A DNA stretch of 64,000 nt, from assembly GCA_032622095.1 (NCBI GenBank), contig CP136067.1:125091030-125155029 (forward strand). Reading direction: 5' to 3'. The notes under the pieces were generated by a model. The model did no database searches and was not told the DNA's origin. It saw only the letters and a list, made by a program, of their open reading frames with translations. The DNA is from Siphonodentalium dalli (Eukaryota; Mollusca; Scaphopoda; Gadilida; Siphonodentaliidae). Shown here in pieces: positions 35,440-47,504 of this stretch. Each line of letters begins with the position of its first letter. Within the stretch, counting starts at the first letter, position 1. Both the position numbers and the translations under genes were made by a program.

Positions 35440-36060
35440 CGGCAAGCGATGGCGTGTATTGCTGTTAAAATAAGTCACATTTGTTAAAACCGCCATAAAC
35501 AGAAACATATTATATTATAGACAATTTGTGTTCATATACCAATAATACATATCGTGTGAATTGCATGTTTATAGTCATGTTAGTAATACATGTATGTGTT
35601 ATGTGTACGATAGTGGATATAGCGGGGTTAATACTTTGCCTGACAGTATTAGCAGAGTAATTTATTGTCATGTTAGTACTATGGGTTATGTAAACAAATG
35701 GCATGTTATGTAAACACAGTACGTAAAGAATATGCGAATAGAAAAACACTCAACACAATGGTAACCCCACTAATTAATTAACTTTGTTTAGAAATACCAC
35801 CAAGTTGTTCACAACATACGGAGCCAGATTTCGGTGATGAGTGTGACACCTTGAATAGCTCTCCTAATAAATCGCAACAGTCTTGAGTGTTTGCTTATCG
35901 CTCACTGTTTACGTGCTGTATATAAACAAATACTAGGCTCACAATCAGTGTATTTTATGGATACTATCTCATTCATACTATCATTATACTATTAGTATAT
36001 CATTGAGGAAATTTTCATAATTTGGTAACTGTTATTTATAAATTATAACCTGTAACGAAG
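35440..36060 (+). repeat. Dispersed ~620-bp repeat, uninterrupted copy
   Basis: Shares with 47215-47500 the words GTTAAAACCGCCATAAACAG, CATGTTAGTACT, ATGTAAACA and AACACTCAACAC. It shares with 48550-48740 TTTGCTTATCGCTCACT, GCTGTATATA and TTTTCATAATTTGGTAACTG. It therefore shows what the other copy looked like before it was split by an insertion. Confidence 0.8.
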
Positions 36061-36304
36061 GCCAACCGTACCTTTAATAATTCTATCCTTTGCTGCTACC
36101 TCTCCAAATGTTACCCCCTGGGTTCATGGTTTGATTTGGTTCATCTTCACCAGTCGAACTATTTGTTTTATTTGAATGTCTTCCTGGTCTTAAACTTAGA
36201 TTTTGTAGCATAGACAGTTGGCGTTCCTTGTGTCCGCCTCGCTAGCGATGTTGATTACTCATTACTGTATAACACTATAAATTGTTTCTTCTTATCGTTG
36301 TTAA

Positions 36305-36655
36305 AGTGATATGAAACACTCCGGTAGGGTGATCAAATATAAATGGAGAATAATCTTGTTCAAAATAGTCATTTTTACAAATATTATATCCAAATTGAAA
36401 ACAAACACCGTCATTCTTATATATTAATTAAATGCAGTGACTCTCGATGGCGAAATTGTTTTCGTTAGTTTATCGCCGATAGATGCGTCCCGAATCGAGT
36501 AGTAAATGTTTTCTATGGAGTGGTACGGTCGATTTGCTTCAGATGTTCGGCAATGTTAGTAGAATGCTACATTCCTCCAAATGACATAGCGTCTGGATAT
36601 TAACTCAGCAGTTTTACGCACCAGAACAAGTACATAATATGTCTTTAAAGTCTCA
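36305..36655 (+). repeat. Dispersed repeat GATATGAAACACTCCGG, copy 2
   Basis: Second copy of the family at 34105-34555. It begins GTTAAAGTGATATGAAACAC and ends ACATAATATGTCTTTAAAG. The ends are loosely complementary (TTAAAG...CTTTAA), suggesting a MITE. Confidence 0.8.
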
Positions 36656-37900
36656 TTGTTTTCTATGTTCCTTTTATTGCTTGTTTCTGTGTTTTTTTCT
36701 GGACACTAACACCTGCTGCTTGCCCACTTTCATTTCCTTCTCTCCATGATCTTCTTTCTAATTTATCTGCCCTCTATTTCAAATCGTCCATGTCTATTCC
36801 ATGTCATCTTGTCGCTGTTCCATCTTAATCATTCTTCCCAATAGTAATCTGATGACACTTCGTTGCTACTTCTACATGCAGGAGGACTGAGTACAGAAGA
36901 CTTTTCGTCAGACCATTGTTTCTCTAGGAATTGACATATGTCCTATGATATTCTGTGGCATTTATAGTGATACCATGACTCACATAGTGGACGTTTTAGA
37001 GCTTCATCACATCCGACTTCAGACACCGGTTTATATTGAAATACATGTATACAAAATACACTATAGCCATGTTCGTTGAAAAATTACTGTAACAGTGTTT
37101 CGTTTAGGCCTAAAAACAAGTTTCGTTTACAAAACAATGGGTTCAATACGCAAACTTTCGCTATTTGAGAGTTATCAATGATGTATATAAGAACAAAGTT
37201 CATGTATTTTCTCATGTTCTTTTTTGTGGTGATGTTGTTTGCAGACGTTTATATGGGGTGTGACTAAACACGGGTTAAACCGCCCGGACCAGCCCGGACA
37301 GTTATTTAGTGTTTACTCACTGCCAAGTCCTTGATGTGATGGAGTCCCTTCAAAGTTTTATCCTGGAATTGCGAATTACGATCATCGAAATCTAAACTAA
37401 TCGTTAGCTTATGCAAGAGGATGTAGTTTTCGCAGCCCGGACCCTCTCTTGTCAATTATAATGTACTGAGTTTACCGACAAAAAGCACGAGTGGTCCACC
37501 TCCCAATCCGGAAAGTTCAAAAATACACGTACATGTAGATTTATCGTCATATTTGATAACTCGGCAAATCAAGTTCACTGGCAGTCACTGACAAACGAAA
37601 CGTGAGTGCATGGATCTGTCAGTAAAAATCCCAAACATCCCAAACGTATAGAGGACAGTGTCACTGGCTTCATGTTTTGCCAGTTGCTGTCACATGTCCA
37701 TTTTACAATATTGTTCTATCATATATTACTAGCAGGTTAGCCCGCCAATGGCGGCAATCGTCAGAAACATGACAATTTTTAATTAATTTTTAATTAATTT
37801 AAAAATATAATTTAAATTTAATTTTATGTTTTTCAATTAGTTAATTGTGCCTTTTTAATTTACTGGCTTTTTTAATTAATTTTTTTAATTTTATTTGTTG
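36656..37900. other. Unassigned non-coding stretch
   Basis: A pyrimidine-rich zone lies at 36700-36850. The (T)AATTAATTTTTAATT-type low-complexity stretch runs about 37775-37890. No gene recognised. Confidence 0.45.
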
Positions 37901-38450
37901 TTTTTCAATTTGATCCGATTTGACCTTGAATTGATCATTTTCAAGGTCAAGGTCAGGTCGGGTTCACAATTTAACCCGTCCATGACACTTCCCGTAGGTA
38001 GCAAGTTTGAGCTCAATCGGTTCGAGTCTATAAAGGACACACACATATATGTCATTTGTGGGTACCCGTTTCAAGGTGTAGATCACCTCGGGCGGAAAAA
38101 CTGACCGGATGAAAATCTCCCCCGTTCCTAGGAAGCCCTAAGTACGTAATAATCACACAACACCCTCATGTCTGGATACATACGCTCACGCCCAGTCCCA
38201 GACGTAAGAATCACATTACACACATACGCTCTTTATCAACGACACTGCGGATACGAACGCTCTTTAACTATCAGCGCGATTAACTCCACAGTGCCGTTTT
38301 TTGTGACTGAGAGTGGAGAACGGGTACTCGGACCTTCTCCAATACGCCGCGACGACCATTCCCGTGACTTTTTACCCTTAGATGGGAAGTTTGAGCCCAA
38401 TCGGTCCTGCCGTTTTCGAGTCTATAGAGGACAAATATACACATATACGG
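37900..38450 (+). repeat. TCAAGGTCAAGGTCA-type dispersed repeat, two partial copies
   Basis: TTTCAAGGTCAAGGTCAGGT (about 37940), CTTCCCGTAGGTAGCAAGTT and GAGCTCAATCGGTTC with GAGTCTATAAAGGACAC (to 38042) are echoed at 38356-38430 (GATGGGAAGTTTGAGCCCAA, TCGAGTCTATAGAGGACA). A more distant relative is at 49505-49620. Confidence 0.7.
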
Positions 38451-38484
38451 AAGTCTCAAAATATAGAGTAGATCACTCTGCCCA

Positions 38485-38847
38485 GAATTGTATACATGAC
38501 ATAGAGTTCGCGATATTTAGCCCTTCGCTTTGTGAACAATATTTAATGTTCAGGTATTTGTATCGCACTGCGGCATTTGGTGATCTATTTATGTATGTTG
38601 TGTTAGAGCCGCACCATATCAACTCATCGATAATACATGTACGCACTGAAACCTATATATGGACAAAGGAAGTTATATGTTTAGGAAATGGTGTTATGCA
38701 ATTCATCGGGCATATTGTCAGGAATACCCGGTTACAAAAACATTTTCCATTTCTTTTTGTTAGTCTACAGTTAGGAATGACGAAGCTATATTTAGGAATG
38801 ACGCAGCTATATTTAGGAATGACGAAGCTATATTTAGGAATGACTTA
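38485..38847 (+). repeat. Dispersed repeat copy 2, ending in a 21-bp tandem repeat
   Basis: 38485-38700 pairs with 29175-29385. At 38771-38846 the unit TTAGGAATGACGAAGCTATAT is repeated about 3.6 times. The 226-codon frame 38168-38848, longest in the window, crosses two repeat families and ends in the LGMTKLY repeat encoded by the 21-bp units. Confidence 0.75.
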
Positions 38848-39124
38848 GAAGTTTGGTGTGTGGTTTCTCGTCCGTCCATCTACCCTGAACATGCTGTGAT
38901 TGTGGTTTATTGTTCGTCTATATACGGTAATTATACTGGCTTAATCCTTATTATCTCCCCTGAACATGTTATGATTGTGTTGTGATTCGTGTAGTTGGTA
39001 GGTAAAGCTCGCGCCTTTCTAATTGGACAAAACTGAAGTTGGAAACAGCGCATCATACTGAGCTTTATTGATATTGTGTGATAATGTAGAGTTATCCACC
39101 TTAGCACTGTTACTTGACATAAAG

Positions 39125-40678
39125 TACCAAGAAAACCAACGTCAGAAATGGTTACGCGCTCGAGATCATTTTTATTACGCCACCTGTGGTGTATCTAGCT
39201 GCTGAGATTTTGATATTGCGTGGTGGACAGGGCGAATGTATTCTTGTGGGGCTTTTATTTATAGAGTTGGAAATTCCGTTTATTTAAAAGTCGGAACTAC
39301 GCGACCAGTAGGCCAAGTCCAGTAAAACGGTTCGTTATAGGTGCTGGTTGTTATTGTTATTTTAACGGAATTCTGAGTTGGTCATTCGCGAAACCAATAT
39401 ATTTTATATTCTATAATTAAAACCGTGGGTATATAATATATGATCCTCTTTATGGATAATGTAGGAAGGTAAATTTAGCTAAAGCGGTGGGATATCTTGC
39501 AAGACAACACATTTCGGTTTGCGTAATAGCGGCTCAATGTTTTAAGGTGTTACACAACGTCTGATAAAAAGAGTTCTATCTGGAATATTCACACTATTTT
39601 TTCAGAGAACATGCATAGAGTAAACATAGTCCTATCGGACTATCGTAAAGTAGTTCCGTTTAATTCGGGATTAATTAACCCTCAGACTGCCGAAACTGTC
39701 GACAATAAATTCGCTTGTTCGTGTCCCCCGAAAATCAAACTTGCCTGTTTAGACGTCCCATTTTCGTGGCTAATGGTGATAGAATCACAATTTTTCAGTC
39801 AAGTTCATGGATAAATTACATTACACTTAATCGGCTTATGTCCGCGGCCATAAACCTGCGTTTTGATAACAATTTATTTGAGACAAACTTTTGCGCGTGC
39901 AACATGTGTTCAAATACAACAGAAAAAAAAATACTATGTCAAATAAATAACGTGATCAATGGACAGACAAGTTTCATTTCCGTGGGACACGAAAAAGCGA
40001 ATTTAATGTCGTCAGTTTCGGCAGTCTGAGGGTTTTAATTAATCTCCTTTACGATATCCCGATAGGACTATGTTTACTCTATGTTCTCTGTGAATATTCC
40101 CGATAGAACTATTTTTATCAGACGTTTTGTAACACATTAAAACATTGAGCAGTTAGCGCAATTTTCTGAAATTTCGGACTATTTCGTCTATAAAAATACG
40201 ATGAGCAACTGAAAATGTTTTTTCAACATTCTGGAAGGGGTATATGTCCATGGTATATATGTTTAAAATTTCACGCATAAACTATGACAGATAACAAAGT
40301 TATAATTAGTTTTATAGGCCCACCATAAATCCCCTATAATAAACGGATGCCTCCGTAAGCACATGGCTTTGCTGTGGATACTTTCGTTCCCAGCATGCAT
40401 CATTCTCGCTATCTGTAAAATGTCTATGAACAATGGCTGTGCCATGCACTCTTAGCTTTGATCCGCATTTAGAAGCATTCTGGTGTGGCGAATGAGAAAC
40501 CTGCAGTAATTTATAAGCCGTAGTTCATTGTAATAATTTGAAGAATTACTTGTCTTAACGGAATTTTGAGGCGGTCTATTCATGTAACCAATATATTTTA
40601 TATTATGATTTATATTTATGGCTAATAATATGATCTTGGTGGCGTTACCATTTCTGACTATGGTTTTCTTGTATACCA
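39125..40678 (+). mobile_element. Foldback element, copy 2 (complete ends)
   Basis: Imperfect terminal inverted repeats of about 45 bp: TACCAAGAAAACCAACGTCA on the left; GACTATGGTTTTCTTGTA on the right, with GTTACCATTTCTGAC and GATCTTGGTGGCG inside it. The same large internal inverted repeat as copy 1 is present (arms about 39520-39750 and 39965-40160). Sequence is very close to 9657-11255, with small deletions, for example in the loop near 39900, where copy 1 has about 60 extra bases. No transposase frame. Confidence 0.85.
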
Positions 40679-40775
40679 CTGTGTAGGAACTGTTACATCG
40701 GAAATAGATCTACCACCGATTTGTGATGGTTCTTGACTGATTTGTGACGGTTCCTGATGATCCAAATGATACATT
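40675..40775 (-). repeat. Short dispersed repeat CCGATGTAACAGTTCCTACACAG
   Basis: In reverse complement it reads AACCGTCACAAATCAGTCAA, GAACCATCACAA and CGATGTAACAGTTCCTACAC, matching 56885-56960 and 57905-57985. It abuts the right end of the foldback element. Confidence 0.75.
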
Positions 40776-42055
40776 TTCGCGAGTTTTTGACAGTTAAAAC
40801 GCAATTTTTGAGCCATCTAGTTGATAATTCGATTAGTTTTTTCCATTCCCCTCATAATCTATGGTCCCAAACAACGTAAACATAATGAAAATCCTATTGT
40901 GCGAGTAATAACAACGACGAAAACTGCGAATTGTGATATCTCTATCGGTTCTCTCCCGATCGAGTCGGTTCTCTCCCAATTTAATCTGTTCTGTCCGGGA
41001 AATACGATGACAATTATCTGGAAGTATACGTGAAAATAACCAAGTGAGCACAACGAAATATCAATTATGTTGAATTTACACCACTTATGATCAATTACGG
41101 TGAGTTACACTGCCTTCTTATATATAATTACGTGTCAACAGTAGGAACAGAATCGTTCACTTTATTGTGACGCAAAACATGCAATTTGACATAAATGGCC
41201 AATGTGAACTGCGAAGACTGATTTTTCCCAATAAACCAATCACAATCGTGGTCGACTGATTCAAAATGGCCGCAACTTTTTTTCAATATGGCCGCCACAT
41301 TTTTTTAAAAATGGTCGCCACTGTTTTTTTTTTTTAAAGTCACATTTTTCAGCTTGTATTAAACTTATACGAACCACGTGACTTAAATTCCTTATTCGAA
41401 CATGGCCGCCGCCCATGCAGATTGGTTCATATAGGCGACCCATGCCGTTTCTCGGTTCCTTTATATATTAAGGTCAAACAAAGGGTGCTGTAAGTAGCAT
41501 TGAATTGTTTATTAGCAAAGTCAACCCCCAAGACGCCGTAAAGAGTCACTACAATCCCCACCCGATACAAAATTGACGGCTGTCAACTGGATTTGGATAG
41601 GGGGGGGGAGTTTTTATGGTGACTTGTGGATACATGTTTTAATTTCATTTTCCCACAGTTGTCATTTCACCTTGAGGCAGTATGAACGATAAAGTGAGTA
41701 CGGGTCGATTTAGCCAGTCCGTGTATCGGTATATATAGTTTGTAATTAAGTTCGTTTAACTCTATTTTGTTCTTACATGTGCAATTTCGGGTTATTTATA
41801 TAAATGCTTCGTAAACAAATTATGTGCTAAGCATAAACGAGCGTATTTCACTCAATGATAGTTTGGATGGTTCGAGCGAAAATTAAATATATACAAATAA
41901 AACATTGTCTGTTCCCAATATGTTGGTGCACAACTCCATGACAAAACATCACAAATTAATTTTAAAAGATTATGTGCTTATTGCTTGGTTGTTTTGTTTG
42001 TTCAGTCGTTCCTTGTTTACGTATTATATAGTTTTTGTTTTGTTATTAAATAACA
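40776..42055. other. Unassigned stretch with ATGGCCGCC motifs
   Basis: ATGGCCGCA/ATGGCCGCC recurs at about 41266, 41288, 41310 (GTCGCC) and 41402, separated by T-runs. A G-run lies near 41600. No gene is recognised. The short frames at 40821-41053 are not supported. Confidence 0.45.
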
Positions 42056-42269
42056 TTTGATATTTTAATTTGATTTATTTCATTATTTATTCCTATGGGA
42101 TCAAAATTGTAATCAGATGTAATCGAAAAGTAATCAGTTACATTGTACTAAAGTAATTGTAATCGTATACAATTACATTTGAAAAAAATATTCAATAATC
42201 GTAATCATGTAAATCAAAAGTAATTGTAATCGTAATCGATTATATTGGCATGTAATCGCCCCAACCCTG
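42056..42269 (-). mobile_element. Solo terminus of an hAT-like element
   Basis: Repeated TAATCGTAATC/GTAATCAGATGTAATC words lead to ATCGCCCCAACCCTGG at 42269. In reverse this starts CAGGGTTGGGGCGATTACAT, the form of many hAT termini. No matching opposite end was found within the previous 1.5 kb, so it may be a fragment. Confidence 0.5.
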
Positions 42270-42929
42270 GCTATAATTGAACATATTTCACACATGGAAC
42301 TTTCAACCTCAGACCTTCATTTATCAAATAAAGTCACTTGGTGGTTTGCGCTCCAAAATACGCGTAATAATAGTCGCTTTTTAAGTTTTCCCGATATAGA
42401 AATAGCTCGATAAACACTTGAAATACCTTTCTATGAGCAGTATAATAATGTCACAGAAAGATACATTTGAGTCATGAACAATACAACTTTGAACCTGGTG
42501 TTTGCACAACATGGAACAGAAAAGAGCGTTTCGTGTTAGTCTATTCTTGATATGGTAGATATAAAGATCCTTTGTTTCACTTCTGTACGAACAAAAAACC
42601 CAGCTGGAATAGGGTTCTGACCACAGTATGTATTTCTCAGAACATATGAGGCCGGTATATATACTTATCAACATTTCTTGTATGTGCAACCTATCTTATA
42701 CATCCTTTGAAATTACTTACACAAAATTTGGAAGCTCGAATGAGCTATGTCCATTTAAATTAACAGAATATCATGACAGTAGATGTATAATTTCATTGGG
42801 TCAATTATGCGGGCGTGCACGATTATATATTATCCTATACCAAACATGACTCAATATGTGGTATCTGCCACTCGAAATGAAGGTACTTACTTATAATAGA
42901 TAGCTATACTCTTATTTCTTAATACACTT
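42270..42929. other. Unassigned non-coding stretch
   Basis: Overlapping opposite frames at 42381-42689 and 42628-42849 show no motif. GCGGGCGTGCACGATTAT (42810) and TTATTTCTTAATACACTTGT (42915) resemble words at 57287 and 57383, so part may be repeat. Confidence 0.4.
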
Positions 42930-43370
42930 GTTTAGAGGAGCGGCCAAATGCCAAAAGTGGTCGGATACCCCTACTCTCGGTAGAACAAGTTGAAACCAAC
43001 TTTTTCTGGAAGGTAAATGCATATCATTTATGAAAATGATTCTTGGCCTTGCCGGAATTGGTGGCAGCTATGTATGGTAAGACTATTTGTGAAGGTACCC
43101 TACCGAAAAATTAGCCTGTTTTCAGCGGTTGACCAGCTATACACAATTGGTTAAAAGATAAGCACATCACCAAAAACAGAACATTCTATTTGTTATTATT
43201 GGGTACATGGTGATACTAGATTGGAACGTTCTTATGTTTTCTGGTTTGTTTGAGATTTCACGACGACATGGTAGAGAATGTAACGTTCTGCATCAAAAAA
43301 TCATGACGATTCAGATAAACTGTCGCCCGTTAACTCTGTACAAAACTAGCACGCTCGACCGATCTTATCA
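42930..43370 (-). repeat. Dispersed repeat, inverted partner of 56170-56570
   Basis: About 430 bp complementary to 56170-56570, for example AGAACAAGTTGAAACCAACT against AGTTGGTTTCAACTTGTTCT, CGGTTGACCAGCTATACACA against its complement, and CTGTCGCCCGTTAACTCTGT. The 70-codon frame 43207-43419 lies within it. Confidence 0.85.
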
Positions 43371-43509
43371 CATCATATATGGTTGGAAAGACTGGAGTAT
43401 GTTCTACCAGGAGGTATGAACTTTAATATGATCGTACGTGACACGTAATGGAGCAACCACCAAGTTGATCATTAAGTTCAACGTTACAATAATTATGTGA
43501 TGTACCATA

Positions 43510-44030
43510 CAGGGTACTGCATGTGTTACACCACTCGGAGAAATGTCTGTGTCGTCACACAAATACCATGCTAGAACTTGGATTAATATATTCGTAATCG
43601 TATATAGTCACCAATAGCCGGGTTACTACGGTAGTAACGGACATTGCCCATCTGGTGAACTATTCAAACCCAGCATTGAAATCATGGTTATGATCAGTCC
43701 AAACATATGAGTAAAGTTCGAACATAAGATAATAATAGCTGAGAACCTGGTGCGAATTTAACTGTGGTGGGGCCTCAAACATATCTACCCCTGCACGTCA
43801 GAAAAGAAAAGTAGCTTGAGGATGGAAGTGAACCATCATCCCATAGTGAAATCAACCAGGCCTGTTGGGTTTGAATAGTTCACTAGATAGGCAATGTCAG
43901 GTACTATGGTAGTAACCCGGCTATTGGTGACTATATACGATTACGAATATATCAATTCAAGTTCTAACATGGTATTTTAGTGTGATGACACAGACATTTC
44001 TCCGAGTGGTGTAGCACATGTAGTACCCTG
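43510..44030. mobile_element. Foldback MITE, 521 bp, arms ~165 bp
   Basis: CAGGGTACTGCATGTGTTAC is inverted at the right end (GTAGCACATGTAGTACCCTG). Pairing continues through CACTCGGAGAAATGTCTGTG, ATATAGTCACCAATAGCCGG and GGTGAACTATTCAAACCCA. The loop is about 43680-43865. TA on both sides is the probable target duplication. Confidence 0.9.
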
Positions 44031-44089
44031 TATGTATATATACATTATACATATATATATATCACAGCAGAAGTTTCCTTAGAATTAAT

Positions 44090-44545
44090 GGATGGAAATG
44101 GAATGCCTCTAATATTTGTATTATTTGAGTCGGACATAGATTACCTTAGCTGCAGGCAATCAATGCAATACGTGTAAACTATGTAGAAAAAGAAATTATT
44201 GAATAAAGTGTAGTGAATATGATGCGTCACTTTAATATTTGAGTCGGAACTTAGCTTACCTTACCTGAAGGCAATCAATGCAATAAGTGATGTAGAAACA
44301 GAAATTATTGAATGAAGTGTAATGAATATGAAGTGTCATTTTAATGCAATATCGATTGGGAGGAAGAGAAATGTCACTTTAATAGTTAACAATGATATAC
44401 ATATATAATTATAGATTATCCCCATTGAAGACGATCAATGCAATGACCAGTGTAGAAATGGAAAAAAAATGTTGCCTGAATGAATCGATGTGTGAACATA
44501 TAGTCTCACTTTAATGAAATGTTGAGATGATGGAATCAACGATGA
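44090..44545 (+). repeat. Degenerate ~115-160-bp tandem repeat
   Basis: GGCAATCAATGCAAT occurs at 44155 and 44270, with a related GACGATCAATGCAATGA at 44429. Each is followed by TGTAGAAA, GAAATTATTGAAT and TCACTTTAAT-type words. Confidence 0.7.
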
Positions 44546-44719
44546 ATTTGCAATTTCTGTAATGATGAAATTGGTTCACATACCGGTATACATGTATATG
44601 CAGCTGAAAATGTGAATTGACTGAAATGTAATTATGAAAGTGTCAATGACACTGTAGCTCAATGAGGAAAGGGAATAATTTCATGTGTTACAGTTAATGG
44701 AGCGATTAGGAATGTGGAA
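44546..44719. other. Unassigned spacer
   Basis: AT-rich spacer between two arrays; nothing recognised. Confidence 0.4.
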
Positions 44720-46955
44720 AGTTGAAAGGCCTAGTTATGCAAAGATTAAAATCCAAGATGGCCGCGACAGCCATCGTTTTTTTGCCAAATGACACAAAAA
44801 AGACTCCTTCCTATTTACATGTTATTGTTAACATCCTTCACAAATTTCATGATGATCCGACAAAAGATACGACCTGTAGCCCGTGTCAAAGGATTTAGTC
44901 GTGTATAGAGTAAAATACAAGATGGCTGCTGGCGACCAGGTTTCTTGGTTGAATTCAAAATGAACCTTTTCCCATCTACATGTAATTGTTAACATCCATT
45001 ACAAATCTCATGATGATTGGACCAAAGATTCGACTTGTAGCCCTTGACAAAGAATTTAGTCATGCAAAGAGTATAATCCAAGATGGCTGCTGGCGGCCAT
45101 GTTTTTGGCCGAACAACCCCAAAATTACTCATTTCCCATCTACATGTCCGTTTTAACATCCATGACAAATTTAATAATGATCCGACAAAAGATACGACAT
45201 GTGGCCCGTGCTAATGGATTGAATTTTGAAATCCAAGATGACCGCTTCCGGCCATGTTTGCTGGCCAAATGACCCCAAAATGACTCATTTCCATCCACAT
45301 GTCAACATCAACATTCATGACAAATTTCATAATGATCTGACCAAAGTAAGGACCTGTAGCCTGTGCCAAAGAATTTAGTCATGCAAAGAGTATAATCCAA
45401 CATGGCTGCTGGTGGCCCTGTTTTTGGCCGAACAACCCCAAAATGACTCGTTCACATCTACATGTCCATTTTAACATCCATGACAAATTTAATAATGATC
45501 CGACAAAAGATACGACCTGTGGCCCGTGCTAATGGATTGAATTTTGAAATCCAAGATGACCGCTGCCGGCCATGTTTTCTGGCCAAATGACCCCAAAATG
45601 ACTCATTCCCATCCACATGTCAACATCAACATTCATGACAAATTTCATAATGATCTGACCAAAGTAAGGACCTGTAGCCTGTGCCAAAGAATTTAGTCAT
45701 GCAAAGAGTATAATCCAAGATGGCTGCTGGTGGCCATGTTTTTGGCCGAACAACCCCAAAATGACTCTTTCACATCTACATGTCCATTTTAACATCCATG
45801 ACAAATTTAATAATGATCCGACAAAAGATACGACCTGTGGCCCGTGATAATGGATTGAATTTTGAAATCCAAGTTGACCGCTGCCGGCCATGTTTTCTGG
45901 CCAAATGACCCCAAAATGACTCATTCCCATCCACATGTCAACATCAACATTCATGACAAATTTCATAATGATCTGACCAAAGTAAGGACCTGTAGCCTGT
46001 GCCAAAGGATTTAGTCATGCAAAGAGTAAAATCCAAGATGGCTGCTGGTGGCCATGTGTTTTGGTCAAACTACCCCAAAATGACTCGTTCACATCTACTT
46101 GTCAATGTCATCTACATGTCAATAGCGATGACAAATATCATAATGATATGACCAAATGTACAACCTAGAGCCTGTGCTGAAGGATTTAGTCAAGCAAAGA
46201 GTAAAATCCAAGATGTATTTTGGCCGAATGACCACAAAACAGCTCGTTCCCATCTACATGTCATTGTTAACACCAATGACAAATTTCATGAAGATCCGAC
46301 CAAAGCTACGACCTGTAGCCCGCGCCAGAGGATTTAGTCATGCAAAGAGTAAAATCCAAGATGGCTGCTGGCGGCCATGTTTTTTTGGCCGAACGACCCC
46401 AAAATGGCTCGCTCCCATCTGCCTGTCATTATTAACATCCATGACAAATTTCATGATAATCAGACGAACAGTATGACCTGTAGACCACGCGAATCGATTT
46501 AATTTTGAAATCCATGATGGTTGCCAGCGGCCATGTTTTTTGGCCGAATGACCCCAAAATGATTCTTTCCAATCGACATGTCATTGTTAACATCCATGAC
46601 AAATTTCATGAAGATCCTACCAAAGCTACGACCTGTAGCCCGCGCCAAAGGATTTAGTCATGCAAAGAGTAAAATCAAAGATGGCTGCTGGCAGCCATGT
46701 TTTTTGGTGGAACAACCACAAAATGACTCGTTAACATCCATGATAAATTTCATGATGATCAGACAAACAGTAAGACATGTAGACCGCGCCAATCGATTTA
46801 ATTTTGAAATCCAAGATGGCTGTCAGCCGCCATGTTTTTTGGCCAATGACCCAAAATGACCTGTTCCCATCTACATGTCAATGTCAACATTCATGACAAA
46901 TTTGATAAAGATCAGACCAAATGTACGACCTGTAGCCCGCGCCAAAGGAAATTGT
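44720..46955 (+). repeat. ~160-bp AAATCCAAGATGG tandem array with dimeric higher order
   Basis: About 14 monomers. ATCCAAGATGG-type anchors lie near 44740, 44920, 45070, 45230, 45395, 45550, 45712, 45868, 46032, 46206, 46356, 46512, 46675 and 46815. From about 45060 two monomer types alternate: GCTGCTGGTGGCCATG with CATGCAAAGAG, and CCGCTGCCGGCCATG with GGATTGAATTTTG. The dimer is about 320 bp. The array ends at GTTGACGGACACACACACGC. Frames at 45697-46005 (-), 46156-46476 and 46578-46859 (+) are repeat translations. Confidence 0.95.
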
Positions 46956-47214
46956 TGACGGACACACACACGCACACATGGACGTCGTTGAGCTAATAAT
47001 GAATATGTGATGTGTCGCTTTTAATGAATTGGCAATGACAGCAGTATGGAAACGGTCACTGCGGTGGAGTTACGATACATGCCGTTAGGTTATGATACAC
47101 AGTCTACAGCCCTACAGGTATTAGCGGGTTGTCACACCAGACGTTGAAGAAAATTATGATATACTAATATGTCCATGAGGATCTTTTTAAAGATTGGGTA
47201 AGTGTTGGCGCTGG
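46956..47214. other. Unassigned spacer
   Basis: No gene or repeat recognised. Confidence 0.4.
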
Positions 47215-47504
47215 GTATAGCTGTTAAAACATCCGTTAAAACCGCCATAAACAGAATTAATATTATAAACAAACCTTGTTCTTATACCAATCATAAATAC
47301 ATGTATCACATTAATTTCAGCATGTTGTTATGTTAGTACTTTGTGTTACATTGTATGTAAGCAAACGTCATCTTATGTAAACAAACAGTACATCTACATG
47401 TATGTAAAGAGTATGCGATAAGCAAAACACTCAACACCGAGTAGACCCCCACTGCATATACATGTATATGAAATTTTGTTAGAAATACCACCGTTATTTC
47501 ACGC

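Noticed and set aside
38168-38848. Longest open frame in the window (226 codons)
   Set aside because: It crosses two dispersed repeat families (38356-38430 and 38485-38700) and ends in a 21-bp tandem repeat. There is no domain and no codon-bias signal. The related copy at 29175 is not open in the same way.
41645-41695. AG-flanked segment with ATGAACGATAAA then GTGAGT
   Set aside because: It would be a first coding exon of only four codons; no partner exon identified.
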